Below, piece by piece: positions 35,845 to 47,093 of a stretch of DNA of 64,000 bases. Under the pieces are notes generated by a model that ran no database searches, was not told the origin of the DNA, and worked only from the letters and a program-made list of their open reading frames with translations. Location: positions 188,432 through 252,431 of the forward strand of contig MNCI01002085.1 in the NCBI GenBank assembly GCA_015680685.1, in the 5' to 3' direction. Made by a program: the position numbers and the translations under genes. Source of the stretch: Gnetum montanum (taxonomy: Eukaryota > Streptophyta > Gnetopsida > Gnetales > Gnetaceae). Position 1 is the stretch's first letter. Each line of letters opens with the position of its first letter.

Positions 35845-38020
35845 CTAAATAAAAAATCATCCTTGAGTTACTTACAAAATATTGAGAAGGTATGGGATTA
35901 TTGACTTGAATGGAACTAATGGTGAATGGGATGACATGTGAATAGATCATCATTACAGAACATGACAAAATTGGTGTTCACGACAACAAAAGTGAACACC
36001 TTATACATTTGAAATCAGACCTTATTTGGTAGCTAAGAGAGAAGAGAGAAGATAGAAGAAGTTTGTTGCTGCCAATGCCAAGATTTTAGCTTTCATTGTC
36101 TATCCATAAGCACGTCATCAATCTTGCTCCTTGCATAGCTACTTCAGCATTGATCCATTCCAAGTGTTACCTCCAAATCCAATCCATTGTTGCATGATTT
36201 CCATCTACACACACAACACAGTCTTTATATTAGCAAGGCTAAATAAATCACAATATAGTTGATACCTTGCTTTGGTGAAAGGTCCATTGGTTGAGTTGTG
36301 GTATGGCTGATACAGGTCTGGAGATATAATAGTGGTGACTATCGAAGGTGTAGGGGCTAGGAGAAGATTGAAAAAATTTGGGTCAGATCCCCCATGACTA
36401 AGAGCGAACCTCCGATAGTGATAGAATGGAGAAAGAAGAAGAACAAGAAAGATGGAGAAAAAGAGACAACTATAACGTTGATGTAATGGATGTCCAGATG
36501 GAAATGAACAAAATAGAGTGGATTGCAAAAATTTTTAAGGGAATGAATTTAATTGGTGCACCAAATAGGAATGCTAGTGGGTCCTCCCCAAAGTAGGCTC
36601 ATGTCTTTAATGCCTTGATAAACCCACATTCGAAGAGTTTGTAGGCTCTGGGAATGTCATTTGGAACAAAAGTTAAAATCTTAACCACATGAGTTTACCA
36701 ACAAGAAAACAATGCATCCACCAAGATATGGACTACTGATACAACCGGTAATGAGGTGATAGATGGGGAAGGAAGGATGGAAAGAAGAGAATGAAATGGA
36801 GTCCGAAGAATAAGGTGGTGTATAGCCCCTTGTGTATTTAATGGTTAATGTGATTTAGTAGATCCCATTCCAAGTCCAGCCTCAACAAACCACATCTAGT
36901 GACTTTGCATTAATGCATTTGGCCAATATCCACTTGAATGAATAAGAATTCATCCCTCAAAGAGCCACCACCATTCCAAAGAAATGAAGGAGGAGAGAAT
37001 AGGAAGCAAGAAGGGACTTAGTTAGAGGAAACATGTTTATTTTAGTTCCATAACTAGTGCTTGTAGCCCAAATGATTATTTCATCTAAGGGGTGTGCTTT
37101 GAGTTCTTACTATTTTTTTTTTGTGTTTTATGTGTTTATGCGTGAGAACCACACCATGCAAAGACCTTGTTATTTTTATTTGCTTAGCTTCCCAATAAGG
37201 TGGCAATGTCAAAATAGTAAGAAAACTCAAGAAGAAAACTTCCAAGCACCCAAGAGAATGGCCAACACAAATGCATCAAGTTCCCTTGAAGTCACACCCT
37301 TTTCAATCCTTGATTCCTTCCTTAGTTTGAGAAATACCCAATCACCGATTTGTTATAGTTCTTATTATTGAAAAAGGGACTGTACAGTTCCAAGCCAATA
37401 GAGACCATAGAAATTTTTGGATATATGGATGAAGTGGAATCATTGCCTGTCATATCAAAAGAACCATACCTTAGTATCAACATCATAACTTAAAGGTAAA
37501 AAAAAACATTAGCAACCAATAGAAAAATAGTTTATACCATCTTTAAGAGCACTTATTAAATGACAAACTTAACAAGATGGATATCACACACATACTCAAA
37601 ATAACTGAAAAGGTATAAACAATGTTGGAAAACAAAAAACAAGAAAAGTTAAAGAAATTTGTAAAAAAAAATGTTTAAAAAAAATGTTTAAAAAAATGTG
37701 CAAAAAAAATATGTAAAAAAAAGGTGTAAAACAAAAACTTAAAAGAACTTAGAGCCTCAAATGATCATCATAGGTGGCCATCTCCATCATGACTAAATGG
37801 AAAGGGAGAGATCCAAAATAATGAATGCCTATTTGAATTTTTTAGAAGTGTCCAACTTATCTCGATTGATATTTTTAGGTTAAGGGGTGGAAGTCGGTGA
37901 TGCTCATACTCCAATGTATCTATGCCTTCATTGTGGACGTGATTTGTTCTCCCAATTCATTCCATGCATGTTGGTGGGCTACTCTCTTGATCAGCTATCA
38001 ACCACTGGGTGTTCTCTTGT
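35845..38020 (-). other. Non-retroviral module in the antisense element of unit B
   Basis: Collinear with 21493-23480. On the minus strand 36205-36528 is open for 107 codons, with a hydrophobic segment (CLFFSIFLVLLL) and a Pro/Thr-rich part (LAPTPSIVTTIISP); the unit A counterpart is broken. An additional 110-base piece (36545-36660), absent from unit A, matches E1 near 1900-1980. It contains an A-rich minisatellite at 37625-37742. Function is unknown. Confidence 0.45.
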
Positions 38021-38030
38021 TGTGTGGTTG

Positions 38031-38790
38031 CTACATACAGGGAGATGCTAAGCATTCCTCCATGTCATCACCCTCTAAGTCACTGTATGTGATGCATAGA
38101 ACTTTCTTCTTCTTGATCTTTCCATAAATGTTTTCCTTAGATATTTCCAAGGAAAGATCACAGATCTCTAGGCACGCATTGATGGTGCTAATCCATGCCC
38201 TCCCCATTATAATTGGGAAGTCCCCTTTACTACTGTTGAATTCTATCACCAGGAAATTAGCTGGGTATGACCAACTGCACATAGTGGTAATGATATCCTC
38301 TACCAATCCCAAGGGAATGGTGATGGACTAGTCAGCCAGCTCTAGTTAAACATTGCTCTTCTTGATTGGAGGTAGGTTCTAGGCTTTATAGATCTCTCGT
38401 GATATTAATTTGACTCCAGAACCTGAGTCAAGAAGAGCCTTACGTGGTTTGTTACCAGTGACTCAAAGGTATATTAAGGGACTTCCAAGGTTAGAGAGTT
38501 TCCTGGGAAGGTGGCCTACCTTGATCCAGTTAGAAACAGTATGTGTTAACATAACCATATGCGTTGAGCCCTGTTGTTGGTTTGAAGGGAGCTCCGAAGC
38601 CTTATTTGTTGGAGGAGCATGCACAGACTCAACCGCTTGTGGTTGTGAGAGCTTGTTTGGGCTTTTGGTCCTAAAGAAAGGTCTTCTCTTCATGCGGTTG
38701 TCAGAACCAGCAGTGGGTTGAAGGTTTACAGCTCTCATAGCATTACATTGCTGCAGTTGAGTGGGGAGTTCCCCTTCCATTGTTGGAACG
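38031..38790 (-). pseudogene. pro: Family 2 protease, unit B insertion
   Basis: On the minus strand HTVSNWIKVGHLPRKL leads to KALLDSGSGVKLIS with catalytic DSG intact at 38421-38429. After a stop near 38329 come GWSYPANFLVIEF-like and FPIIMGRAWISTINA blocks, open at 38031-38312. Gag reads into it without a clear gap, as expected for a Gag-Pro polyprotein. Confidence 0.75.
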
Positions 38791-41084
38791 AGTGGTAGTG
38801 GAACTATCAGTGTATGAGTGATGGATGGATTTGGACGATGGTATGCATGTGGTGTATCTTATGTAGGAGAAGGAGTCCTAAAATACTCCCAAACTTAGTA
38901 GTGATGTTGTAGAGTTACATGACCCATAGAGTCACTTGGAGAAACCAGCTGCTGCACGTAGTAGCCATATGGGTCTGGTTTCCAGTAAGGGTATTGTTTT
39001 CTAGGTGGTGGCATCCTCCATGACTATGGGTGTTGCCACTACTGGTATTTCCCGATAGGTTGTGGTGGAGTTCCATTTGGATAATATGTTAATGGTTGGT
39101 GGAACTTCCTTGGGTTACCTTGGGGATAAGGTAACCTTCGGGGTGCCTGCCATCTATTAAGTCTTGGGTTGAGTGCATACACCCCAGACTCTTATAGATG
39201 TGAGATTATTAGGCAACATCTCTTAGGATGGTCATATTGGTAGATCTCACATCCACCTTCATTTTATGTATCCAAATTCACAACCTCATCAATGATAGTC
39301 ATTTTTCCCTTACCCTTGTCACGTGCATGACTTGAATCTCTCCACTTTTTCTTATCATGGTCACTACTTTGTTCCTCCTTAGACTCCTCTATGATCTTTA
39401 GGAAAATTTTAATTTTACTATCTAAGAAGCTCCATATTTCATCTACCTTAGCTGACACTTCTGTTGTCAATTTTTTAAGTGCCAAGGTTTTTCTATTCAC
39501 CAACTCTTCGAGTGGTGACTCATCCTCTTCATTGGAGAATCTTACTCCCCTATTTCAGAGGGAAGGATCGTGGTTGTACTCTTCCGTGCTTTCTCTTTTT
39601 TGTAGCTCCCCTTCTTCTTTAGTTACTTGCTCCAAAAATCTATGAACATCATGGGATCTAAGTTCAGATAATCTCCCTTGGGCATATGTCCCAAGGGTTC
39701 TCCTAGTTTTGTGTCTTAGCCCATCTACGAGGTGGCGGAGTTGATCCTGTTATGCATAACCATGGCCCTGGCAACGATGTAGCAATGCATAATATCGGCC
39801 CATGGAAGCATCCAAGGGTTTGTAATTACCTTAATTCCATCCTTGGATGATCTTACACAAGTTGGACACTCTGGAATACATTTGGTATTTATCGTTAAAC
39901 AATTCTAGCATTGTACTCCACCTCCTAATAGTTTTCGACTCTAAAGACCAATACCAACTTTCTGCTTCTTTTATGAGTGCCCTAGGAAATAAATTTAAAT
40001 TTTTCCACTTATTTTAAATATTTTTCAAGGCCTAGGCATTGTGGAATGCTTGTAAGTGATTCTATAGATCAGCATTGTATCCCCTCTCAAACCGTGGAAT
40101 ATTATTCATGTCTAGTCTCTTGATCCAACTATCTTTTTGATGCTTTGTAGGTATTCTAAATTCCTCCGTAATTTCTAACATACTCTGGGTTGCTAGTAGG
40201 GTTTCATCATGATCATATCTCTCATGAAATCTATGATGCCTACGTGGTTCCCTACTTTCCCTTCTTTCATGCCTTGACTCCCTAGAGTGCCCTCGTCCTT
40301 GCTCTCGACTCTCTCGTCGAGGTCTCTTATTTTGCTTACCCTTATCCTCACCGTTGTGCTCCTTGTGACTACATCCTGATGTGGAAGGAGAAGGTGAATG
40401 ATGTAATGAATGGGAAGAAGAAGGTAAACCATCACCATGACGATGTTTCTTACCTTCTCTTCGATTCCTATGGCCCCAATCGTGATGACGATCCAAATGC
40501 CTATCATTGTCATGTGTTTTTGTTTCCTCAGTAAACACTTGGTGTTCATGGGGATTAGAACCAAGGTTGTGAATAGTGGAGTGTAGGTTATGATACCCTA
40601 CCTCCTCATCATCGTGAGGAGGGGGAACATCATTAGATGGAGAACCTATTATAATTGGTTCACCATCTCCAATTTTGCTTAGGATGTGCGGGACCCCTTT
40701 GCCCTTCCATGATGTATGGTAGCTCTCCTTCCGTGAGTCTCTTAAACATTTCACCAATGTGGGATGGTAATCCCTTGTGTCGTAATCTTCTGCAATGTAT
40801 TCAGCGTATAGTTGTGTCATGCCTATCTGTGCAAGAGCACGAAGGAGCATGTTGGGGACTGCACAATCTGGGGGTAACAATATGTTACCTTCCAAATCAT
40901 GTCAATATAGTTGTTCATCCTAATGGAGAATAAAAGTAAAATTGAGTATATACTCATCGGGATGAGTATATACCACTCAATACTGTTGAGGAACTAGCAG
41001 TTCTCGGTTATGCATGTTAGACCGCCGACTGTCTCTTGTGTGATCCCTAGGTGGTGAAGTGCTTTTATGAGAAGAAGAAGACAT
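38791..41084 (-). pseudogene. gag: Family 2 gag, near full length, unit B insertion
   Basis: The likely start is the minus-strand ATG at 41082-41084 (MSSSSHKSTSPPRD). Three stops lie in the next 75 codons, then a 277-codon open frame (40062-40895). It has an Arg/His/Glu/Asp-rich central part (about 40190-40500), the MNNIPRFERGYN segment, and after a TAG the Gag core LFPRALIKEAESWY. The C-x6-H-x3-C-x5-H motif is at 39198-39251, and a Pro/Gln/Tyr tail follows. It packages element RNA and could be supplied in trans to relatives. Confidence 0.75.
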
Positions 41085-41210
41085 TGTTATCTCGTCAGTG
41101 TGCTATTGACCATTGTTTAAAATTTCTTTTGATTAATTCTAAGGGTTTGTTTAAGCTTCCCAATGATGTGGATGATTTCCTATGTTCTACTTAGCACATA
41201 AACAACTTAG

Positions 41211-41228
41211 TCCCTGGCAACGATGCCA
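41211..41228 (-). other. tRNA-Asp primer-binding site of the unit B insertion
   Basis: On the minus strand TGGCATCGTTGCCAGGGA lies one base inside the 5' LTR. It matches TGGCGCCGTTGCCGGGGA, the complement of the 3' end of plant tRNA-Asp, at 16 of 18 positions. Athila-type elements commonly use this primer. Confidence 0.8.
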
Positions 41229-41229
41229 A

Positions 41230-42101
41230 TGATGAGTGGCGAGGTATCACTACACTCAACCATATGAATATGAGCATTACATGCACGATTCGGTGAAATT
41301 CCACAAACTAAGTGCCTACACACCTTATGGAACACTTAAGGTTAATCATTCATTGTCTTCCCATACTTACTTGTATTTTTCATGGTTGTATGGTTAAGCA
41401 AGTCTAAGGTATGTGATTTTTATATCTTTTATGTTTTTATTGCCTATGCTAGGAGGAAAGGGTAAAGAGACTAAGTAACTAACTTTAACTAACTAAGTTC
41501 TAATGTCTAGCATCAGTATCTGTTTCCACTTTTCATTCACAACCTGAACCAATGTAACCTTCTAGGATTACCAAATGCTCTTTGTTATCGGGATTACCAA
41601 GCGTACCGCACATGCTTGAAGTGGTCATACTGAATGCACTTAACTATGAGAGAAGGGTTGAGAGAGATTTAATTAACTAATAAAGCATTTAAATGATGAA
41701 CAATAAATAACAATAATTAAAGTCCTATATAGCTTATTCCATGCACTATAAGGTTTATCCAACAGTTCATCTTTATTGTCGTACACAATTGTGCATTCAG
41801 GTACAAAATTGCTTGAATAAAGATCCGTTCACTTTGGAGCTCCTACCGTGGGCACATGGAAATTATTCTAACTTTGGAATGGAAAAACTGTAAGAGTTTG
41901 GCTAAGGTCTAGATCCAAATGGAGAAACAAGGGAGATCCACCTCTTATTTATAGATTTGGCAGTGCATTGCGATATCGTGTATGCGATATCATAGGGGAA
42001 GACGTGATATTGCGTACGCGATATTGCAGGGGATGCGATATTATGGCTGATGCGATATCACATACGCGATATCGTAGACCATATGATATCGCATCCCATC
42101 A
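41230..42101 (-). repeat. 5' LTR of the unit B insertion
   Basis: From TGATGAGTGGCGAGG to GCATCCCATCA, 872 bp. It has the longest GATATC-rich block in the window (41970-42095) and a TATA box at 41943-41952 on the minus strand. It matches 35045-35833 at roughly nine in ten bases by eye. Confidence 0.9.
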
Positions 42102-42106
42102 ACCAA

Positions 42107-42960
42107 CATGATGGAAAAACCTTTCTTTTCAGTGACCCACCACCACTAGGAAATGATAAAGACATAAGTGAGATTCTAACTAATGAAAAATCAGATGATG
42201 GACCAAAATTTGATGATGATCACTGTTACCTCGATCAAAGGGCTAATTTTTCAGATTTCATGAACTTGAATACCTGGATATTTAGAGTGGATGGTGCTTC
42301 TTCCAAGAAAGGATGTGCAGTTGGAAAAATGCTTATTCCTCCTAGGGAAGCTCCTATTCTTAAGGCTATTAATTTCACTCAACCAATGACCAACAACATG
42401 GTCGAATATGAAGCACTAATATATGGGATTAAACTAGCTAAATACTATGATTTGTCCAAACTTAAAATCTATAGCGACTCACAACTAATAGTGAATCAAG
42501 CCAATGGTATCTTTGATGATAAAGACATCACCATGAAAGCATACAAAGCTTACATTCTTGAACTTATTAAAGAATTTGAACGTGTAACCATTGAACATGT
42601 ACATAGGAAAGAACATTATATTCCCAATGCACTAGCCCAAATGACTACCACCTTGGATGTCCCTTTTAAGTTTAATGCTTGGGATTCAAAAATCATTATC
42701 GAAAAGGTAAATTCCTATTCTATCCCTAATAATATCTCTTATTTTCAAGTGTTTGATGATGATGACCATATTTGTAAATTCCTATTTTTTGAAGGAGAAT
42801 TCAGTGATCAAGGAGATACATCCAAGGATGTTGTGTTTTTAAACAAGATATCTCCTGAAACTGCAGTTAGGAAAGCCTTATTGGATGACCTACACACCAA
42901 AGCCATGGATTTATCTAAAAACACTAATTAGCAAATGTTAGCTCAAACTGAAAAAAATTA
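42107..42960 (+). pseudogene. Archaeal-type RNase H (aRH), unit B, located before RT
   Basis: It continues the protease frame cut at 35044. The core has FRVDGASSKKG, NMVEYEALIYG, IYSDSQLIVNQ with all three first catalytic acids present, and IPNALAQ with Asn at the fourth. The open frame is 42050-42931, but its first 18 codons lie in the neighbouring LTR and are not part of the gene. It is in the same frame as the RT that follows, separated only by stops. Confidence 0.75.
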
Positions 42961-44517
42961 TATTCAAAAGAGAGTAAAATAATACCCTGTGAGAATAGGA
43001 GCTTGTTTACATCTAGATGAAATACAAAGCTTTGTTGACCTATTACATGAATTTAATGATGTTCTAGCTTGGACTTACAAAGACCTTAGGACTTTTAATC
43101 CACTAGTAATGACACATACCATTCCCATAAGGCCAGAAACAAAACCATTTAGGCAAAAGCTTAGACCTATGAATCCAAAGATTGAAATCCTTATGAAAGC
43201 AGAAATTGATAAACTCCTAGAATCCAAAAAAATTTATTCATTAAGACATTTCTATTGGATCTGAAACTTAGTACCCGTTAGGAAACAAACTGGTGAGTGA
43301 AGGTTATGTATTGATTTTTGTGACCTTAATACTTCTTGCATCAAGGATAATTATCCACTCCCTCTTATGGAGGAGTTATTGTAACTTGTGAATGGTGCTC
43401 AAATGTATTCCTTTTTGGATGGGTATTCAGGATATAACCAAATTTTAGTGAATCAGAAGGACCAATACAAGACAACTTTTACAACAAAGTGGGGAACCTT
43501 TCAATTTGCTAAAATGCCATTTGGCCTCATAAATGCTAGCTCTACCTTCCAAAGAGCTACAGAGAAAAATTTTGAGGGGCTAATTAGAAAGTGTATTATT
43601 ATCTACCTTGATGACTTAACTATTTTCTCTAAAGATAAAGGTATGCACCTTAAAGACCTTAGAAATTTTTTTAGGAGATGTAGACAATTTGGCATCACCT
43701 TGAATGCAAAGAAATCCATCTTTGATGTTCAAAGTGGTAAATATCTGGGTCATATACTGACCAAAGAGGGGATTGTGATTCATCCTGAGTGACTAAATGC
43801 AATTTTAGAAGTACCTTACCCTTTATCCAAGAGTGATCTAAGGGCTTTCTTTGGTAAGATTAATTTTGTTAGACGATTTATCCCAATCTATGCTGAATTA
43901 GTTACACCATTGAATGATATGCTTAAGAGAGATAGTAATATGCATTGGACAGATGATAGAAAGAATGCATTTCTTGCTATTAAAGAAGCTATAATAGATG
44001 CACCTATCCTAGCTTCTCCTTGGTATGAAAATGATCTCTACTTATATATCTTTTCTAGTGATGTTACTGTTGCTGCTATCTTAACCCAAGACATAAACGA
44101 TCAAGGTGGAAGACCCATAGCTTTCATGTCTTCACCTTTAAGGGATGCAAAATTAAGATACTCACCCATAGAGAAGAAATTGTATGCTGTAATAAAATCC
44201 TTGATGAAATTCCCCTACTCCTTGTTAAACTCAAATGTCTTTTTCATTGTCCTTGATCTAGCCACCATTGCTTTAGCCAAATTACAAGATCCTAGTGAGA
44301 AACACGCTAAACGGGTTATGAGGCTTCAAGAATATGATATTCAATGGAAGGTAGCAAAGTTAGTTAGAGGGACTGGTCTTGCTAAATTAATAGCTAAAGC
44401 TTCAACCTCAGAAAATTGTGATGCATCCATAGATAAAGAATCAATTCCTCTTCATATATTGTCCATTAATGAGGAAACTGATATCCCATTTGCTCCCAAT
44501 CAGTTGTATGATCCATG
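42961..44517 (+). pseudogene. Family 1 RT and native RNase H, unit B
   Basis: Open at 42989-43264, 43388-43792 and 43910-44557. RT has YSFLDGYSGYNQI, MPFGLINASSTFQ and YLDD (about 43607). There is one frameshift between 43792 and 43910. The native RNase H reads YIFSSDVTVAAIL, with Phe in place of the first catalytic Asp, keeps PIEKKLYAV, and ends GLAKLIAKAS where ADALSR is expected. The TGA after SYWI is shared with C but not A. Confidence 0.75.
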
Positions 44518-45786
44518 GTATGCGGATATCAAATTTTATTTAAACTTCCATCGTTGACCCTCATATTTACCTAAATATAAAAGAAATCTTTGAATATCAA
44601 AATGTTCTAAATTTTCTCTAATAAGTGGTGAACTATTTAGAAATAATTTTCAAGGGATATCCCTTAAGTGTTTGAACCAAGAGGAAGCTAATGATGCTCT
44701 AAAACAACTTCACGATGAAGGACATATAGGATACTGCTCATTAGTTCATAAAATTGTGAGGGCTGGTTATTATTGGCCTACTATGATTAATGATGCTTAT
44801 AACCTTGTTAAGACATGTGTCCAATGCTAGATATTTAAAAGTAAATATTCCAAGAGTTCGGCACCATTACAACCTATAATAGAAACAAGACCATTTGCCC
44901 AATGGGCCTTATATTTTATTGGAGTGATTAATCCTTTCTCTAGTACCCTTCATAAGTTCATTTTGATAGCCATTGATTATTCCACATGTTGGTTAGAGGA
45001 AAAAGTAACCAAAAATGCATCATCTTGTGAGGTCATTCTCTTCTTAGAAAATGATATAATCTCTAGATATGGTTATCCTTATGCTTTAGTAGTCGATAAT
45101 GGGTCTGCCTTCATTTCTATAGAGTTTACAAATTGGGATCGAAAACATAACATCATTTTCAAGGCAGTAACCGAATATTACCCAAAAGGTAATGGTTTGG
45201 CTGAATCTTCCAACAAAATTATATTAGATGGGATTAAGAAGTTGGTAGCCAAAAATCCATGAACTTGGCATGAACAAGTAAAATGGGCAGTTTGGGCTGA
45301 TAGGATTCGTTACAAAGAATCGATCAATACTACACCATATGATTTAGTATATGCACAGGAACCCATATTACCAATAAATTTATAGATTCGTACATATCAA
45401 TTCTTCTTAGAATACTTACCAACTAATGAGCATCTAAATCACGAGCATGTGACATTTTGAACCTAGAACTTAAAAGGGTTAAAGCAATCGAAAATATGTG
45501 TGGTCATCAACAAATTGTCAAGACATGGTTTGATAAGAAATATTTAGCTAACATTCTTCAACTAGGTGACCTAGTCCTTAAGAGAGATAGAGCATCTGGT
45601 CAAACTGGCCCTCAACTAAGTTTTCACCTATGTGATCAGGTCCATTCCAAATTGTATACATCATTGCCCCAAATGTGTTCAAGATTGCTGATTTGCAGGG
45701 ACATAGGTTGAAGAGGAATTTTAATGCATTTCATTTGAAGCATTTCTACTCAGGTACCCCACGTGGGCACTTGGTAGATTCTTAGT
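44518..45786 (+). pseudogene. Family 1 integrase, unit B
   Basis: The HHCC domain is near 44700-44830, with a stop right after the last Cys (CVQC*). The first catalytic Asp is Tyr (WALYFIG). Asp is kept in VVDNGSAF and Glu in NGLAESSN, open at 44924-45262. The C-terminal domain starts at 45457 and frameshifts near 45615. Stops at NP*TW and INL*I are shared with C; the second also with A. Confidence 0.75.
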
Positions 45787-47080
45787 TGCATGTTTTCTTC
45801 CCCTTTTCTTTGCATTTCATATGTATATAGTTGGGTTTCCATATTTTGCTTGCATTTTCATTATTTCTTTCTTAGCATATTCATTTGATTGTTGTGTTCT
45901 CCATATGATTTTAATAATCATTTGTCATTTGAGTTACTATACATTGGGTCATCTTAACACCATTGAAAAATAATGTAGGTATAATATAATTTACTATTAC
46001 TGTAATATTATATTTCAATAATGCTATAAAAATCCACTTTATATTTCATATTTCAAAAATACTATAACTCTTTCAAATTGATCCAAGGTTTCAGTTTATT
46101 TGTTATGTTGGATTATGGAGCATTGGATTTATACAAACTTATCATGTTATCATCATGATCATGTGAGTGTAGGATATGTGATGTTGGAAAATGGTTAGTC
46201 ATAATCACTAGGTGACCTTGGAAAATTCTATCCTTTCCTTTCACAAACCCTAGCCCTGAGCTGTGATGATCCATGGCTATCCTGTGAACAACGGGGCAAA
46301 GTGTGTTCATTTCTACTTGAGAATCCTTCACCACCTACGAGACCTGCTATGATGCCACCAATCAAAGGCACATACACGAGGGTTGACTTGCACTAGGGGC
46401 AAATTTTCTAAAAGGACCATGCTTTTTGGCAGTGTAGCTAATTGACTAGGCTCGTGTTGGAATTCCTACCTCAAGAAAAAAGTACACCATAAGCAAAGTT
46501 TCCTCAGAAAAATTAATTAAAAAATATATGAGGACCATGTGCATTGGTAGTGTAATAAGTTCTTGAGCATGATGGGGTCTTGTAGCAATCCTCACCCTAA
46601 CCTCCATTTTCCCTTTTAAATTTAAATTTATAATAAAAAAACCAAGGAAAAATCTGAAAGTTGTGGCTTACTATGATTTAACATGAGCTTTAGTTCGTTC
46701 TCCTCATTAAGTTATGTACAAGTCTTGTGCTCAGAATAGTCTGCATACTTTTACTATTACCTTGTGAGAATATTGAGAATGACAGTTTAATTTTATACAC
46801 ACACACACACACACACACACACGTATACAATTACATATATATATCTATAGATCTTAGTTAAAATAATAATAAATTATATATTTAGATTTTAATGGTGTTT
46901 TGGATGGCTCACGCTGGTGTTTCTTTTGATTATTTCGTTATTTTAATCATGTTTAGATCACTATATTTTACTTTCAAATTTTAATTTTCTTATTTTGTGA
47001 AATTTTTGATTCGCCCTCTATTTCATTTCTTTTTAAAATTTTATGGTTTTTCTATCCTTGCACTTGCATGCAATTTGTAG
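45787..47080 (+). other. Unit B 3' untranslated region
   Basis: Collinear with 28595-29860. At the position of A's TA repeat it has an (AC)n run (46797-46822). Polypurine tract TTTGGGGGCTAAG follows at 47081-47093. The minus-strand 73-codon frame is at 46113-46334. Confidence 0.6.
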
Positions 47081-47093
47081 TTTGGGGGCTAAG

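Larger units (their letters stand above)
35045..42101 (-). mobile_element. Antisense family 2 gag-protease element nested in unit B
   Basis: A complete 7.06-kb element with two LTRs, primer-binding site, gag, protease, the noncoding module and polypurine tract, flanked by perfect 5-bp repeats. It carries no RT, RNase H or integrase, so it would depend on another element. It is the best reference for this non-autonomous subfamily in the window. Confidence 0.9.

Noticed and set aside
40193-40564. 123-codon minus-strand ORF
   Set aside because: It is an alternative frame of the Arg/His-rich part of gag, whose own frame is longer and conserved.
42050-42106. N-terminus of the 293-codon ORF with the unit B aRH
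   Set aside because: The first 18 codons lie in the inserted LTR; the real frame came from the protease before the insertion.
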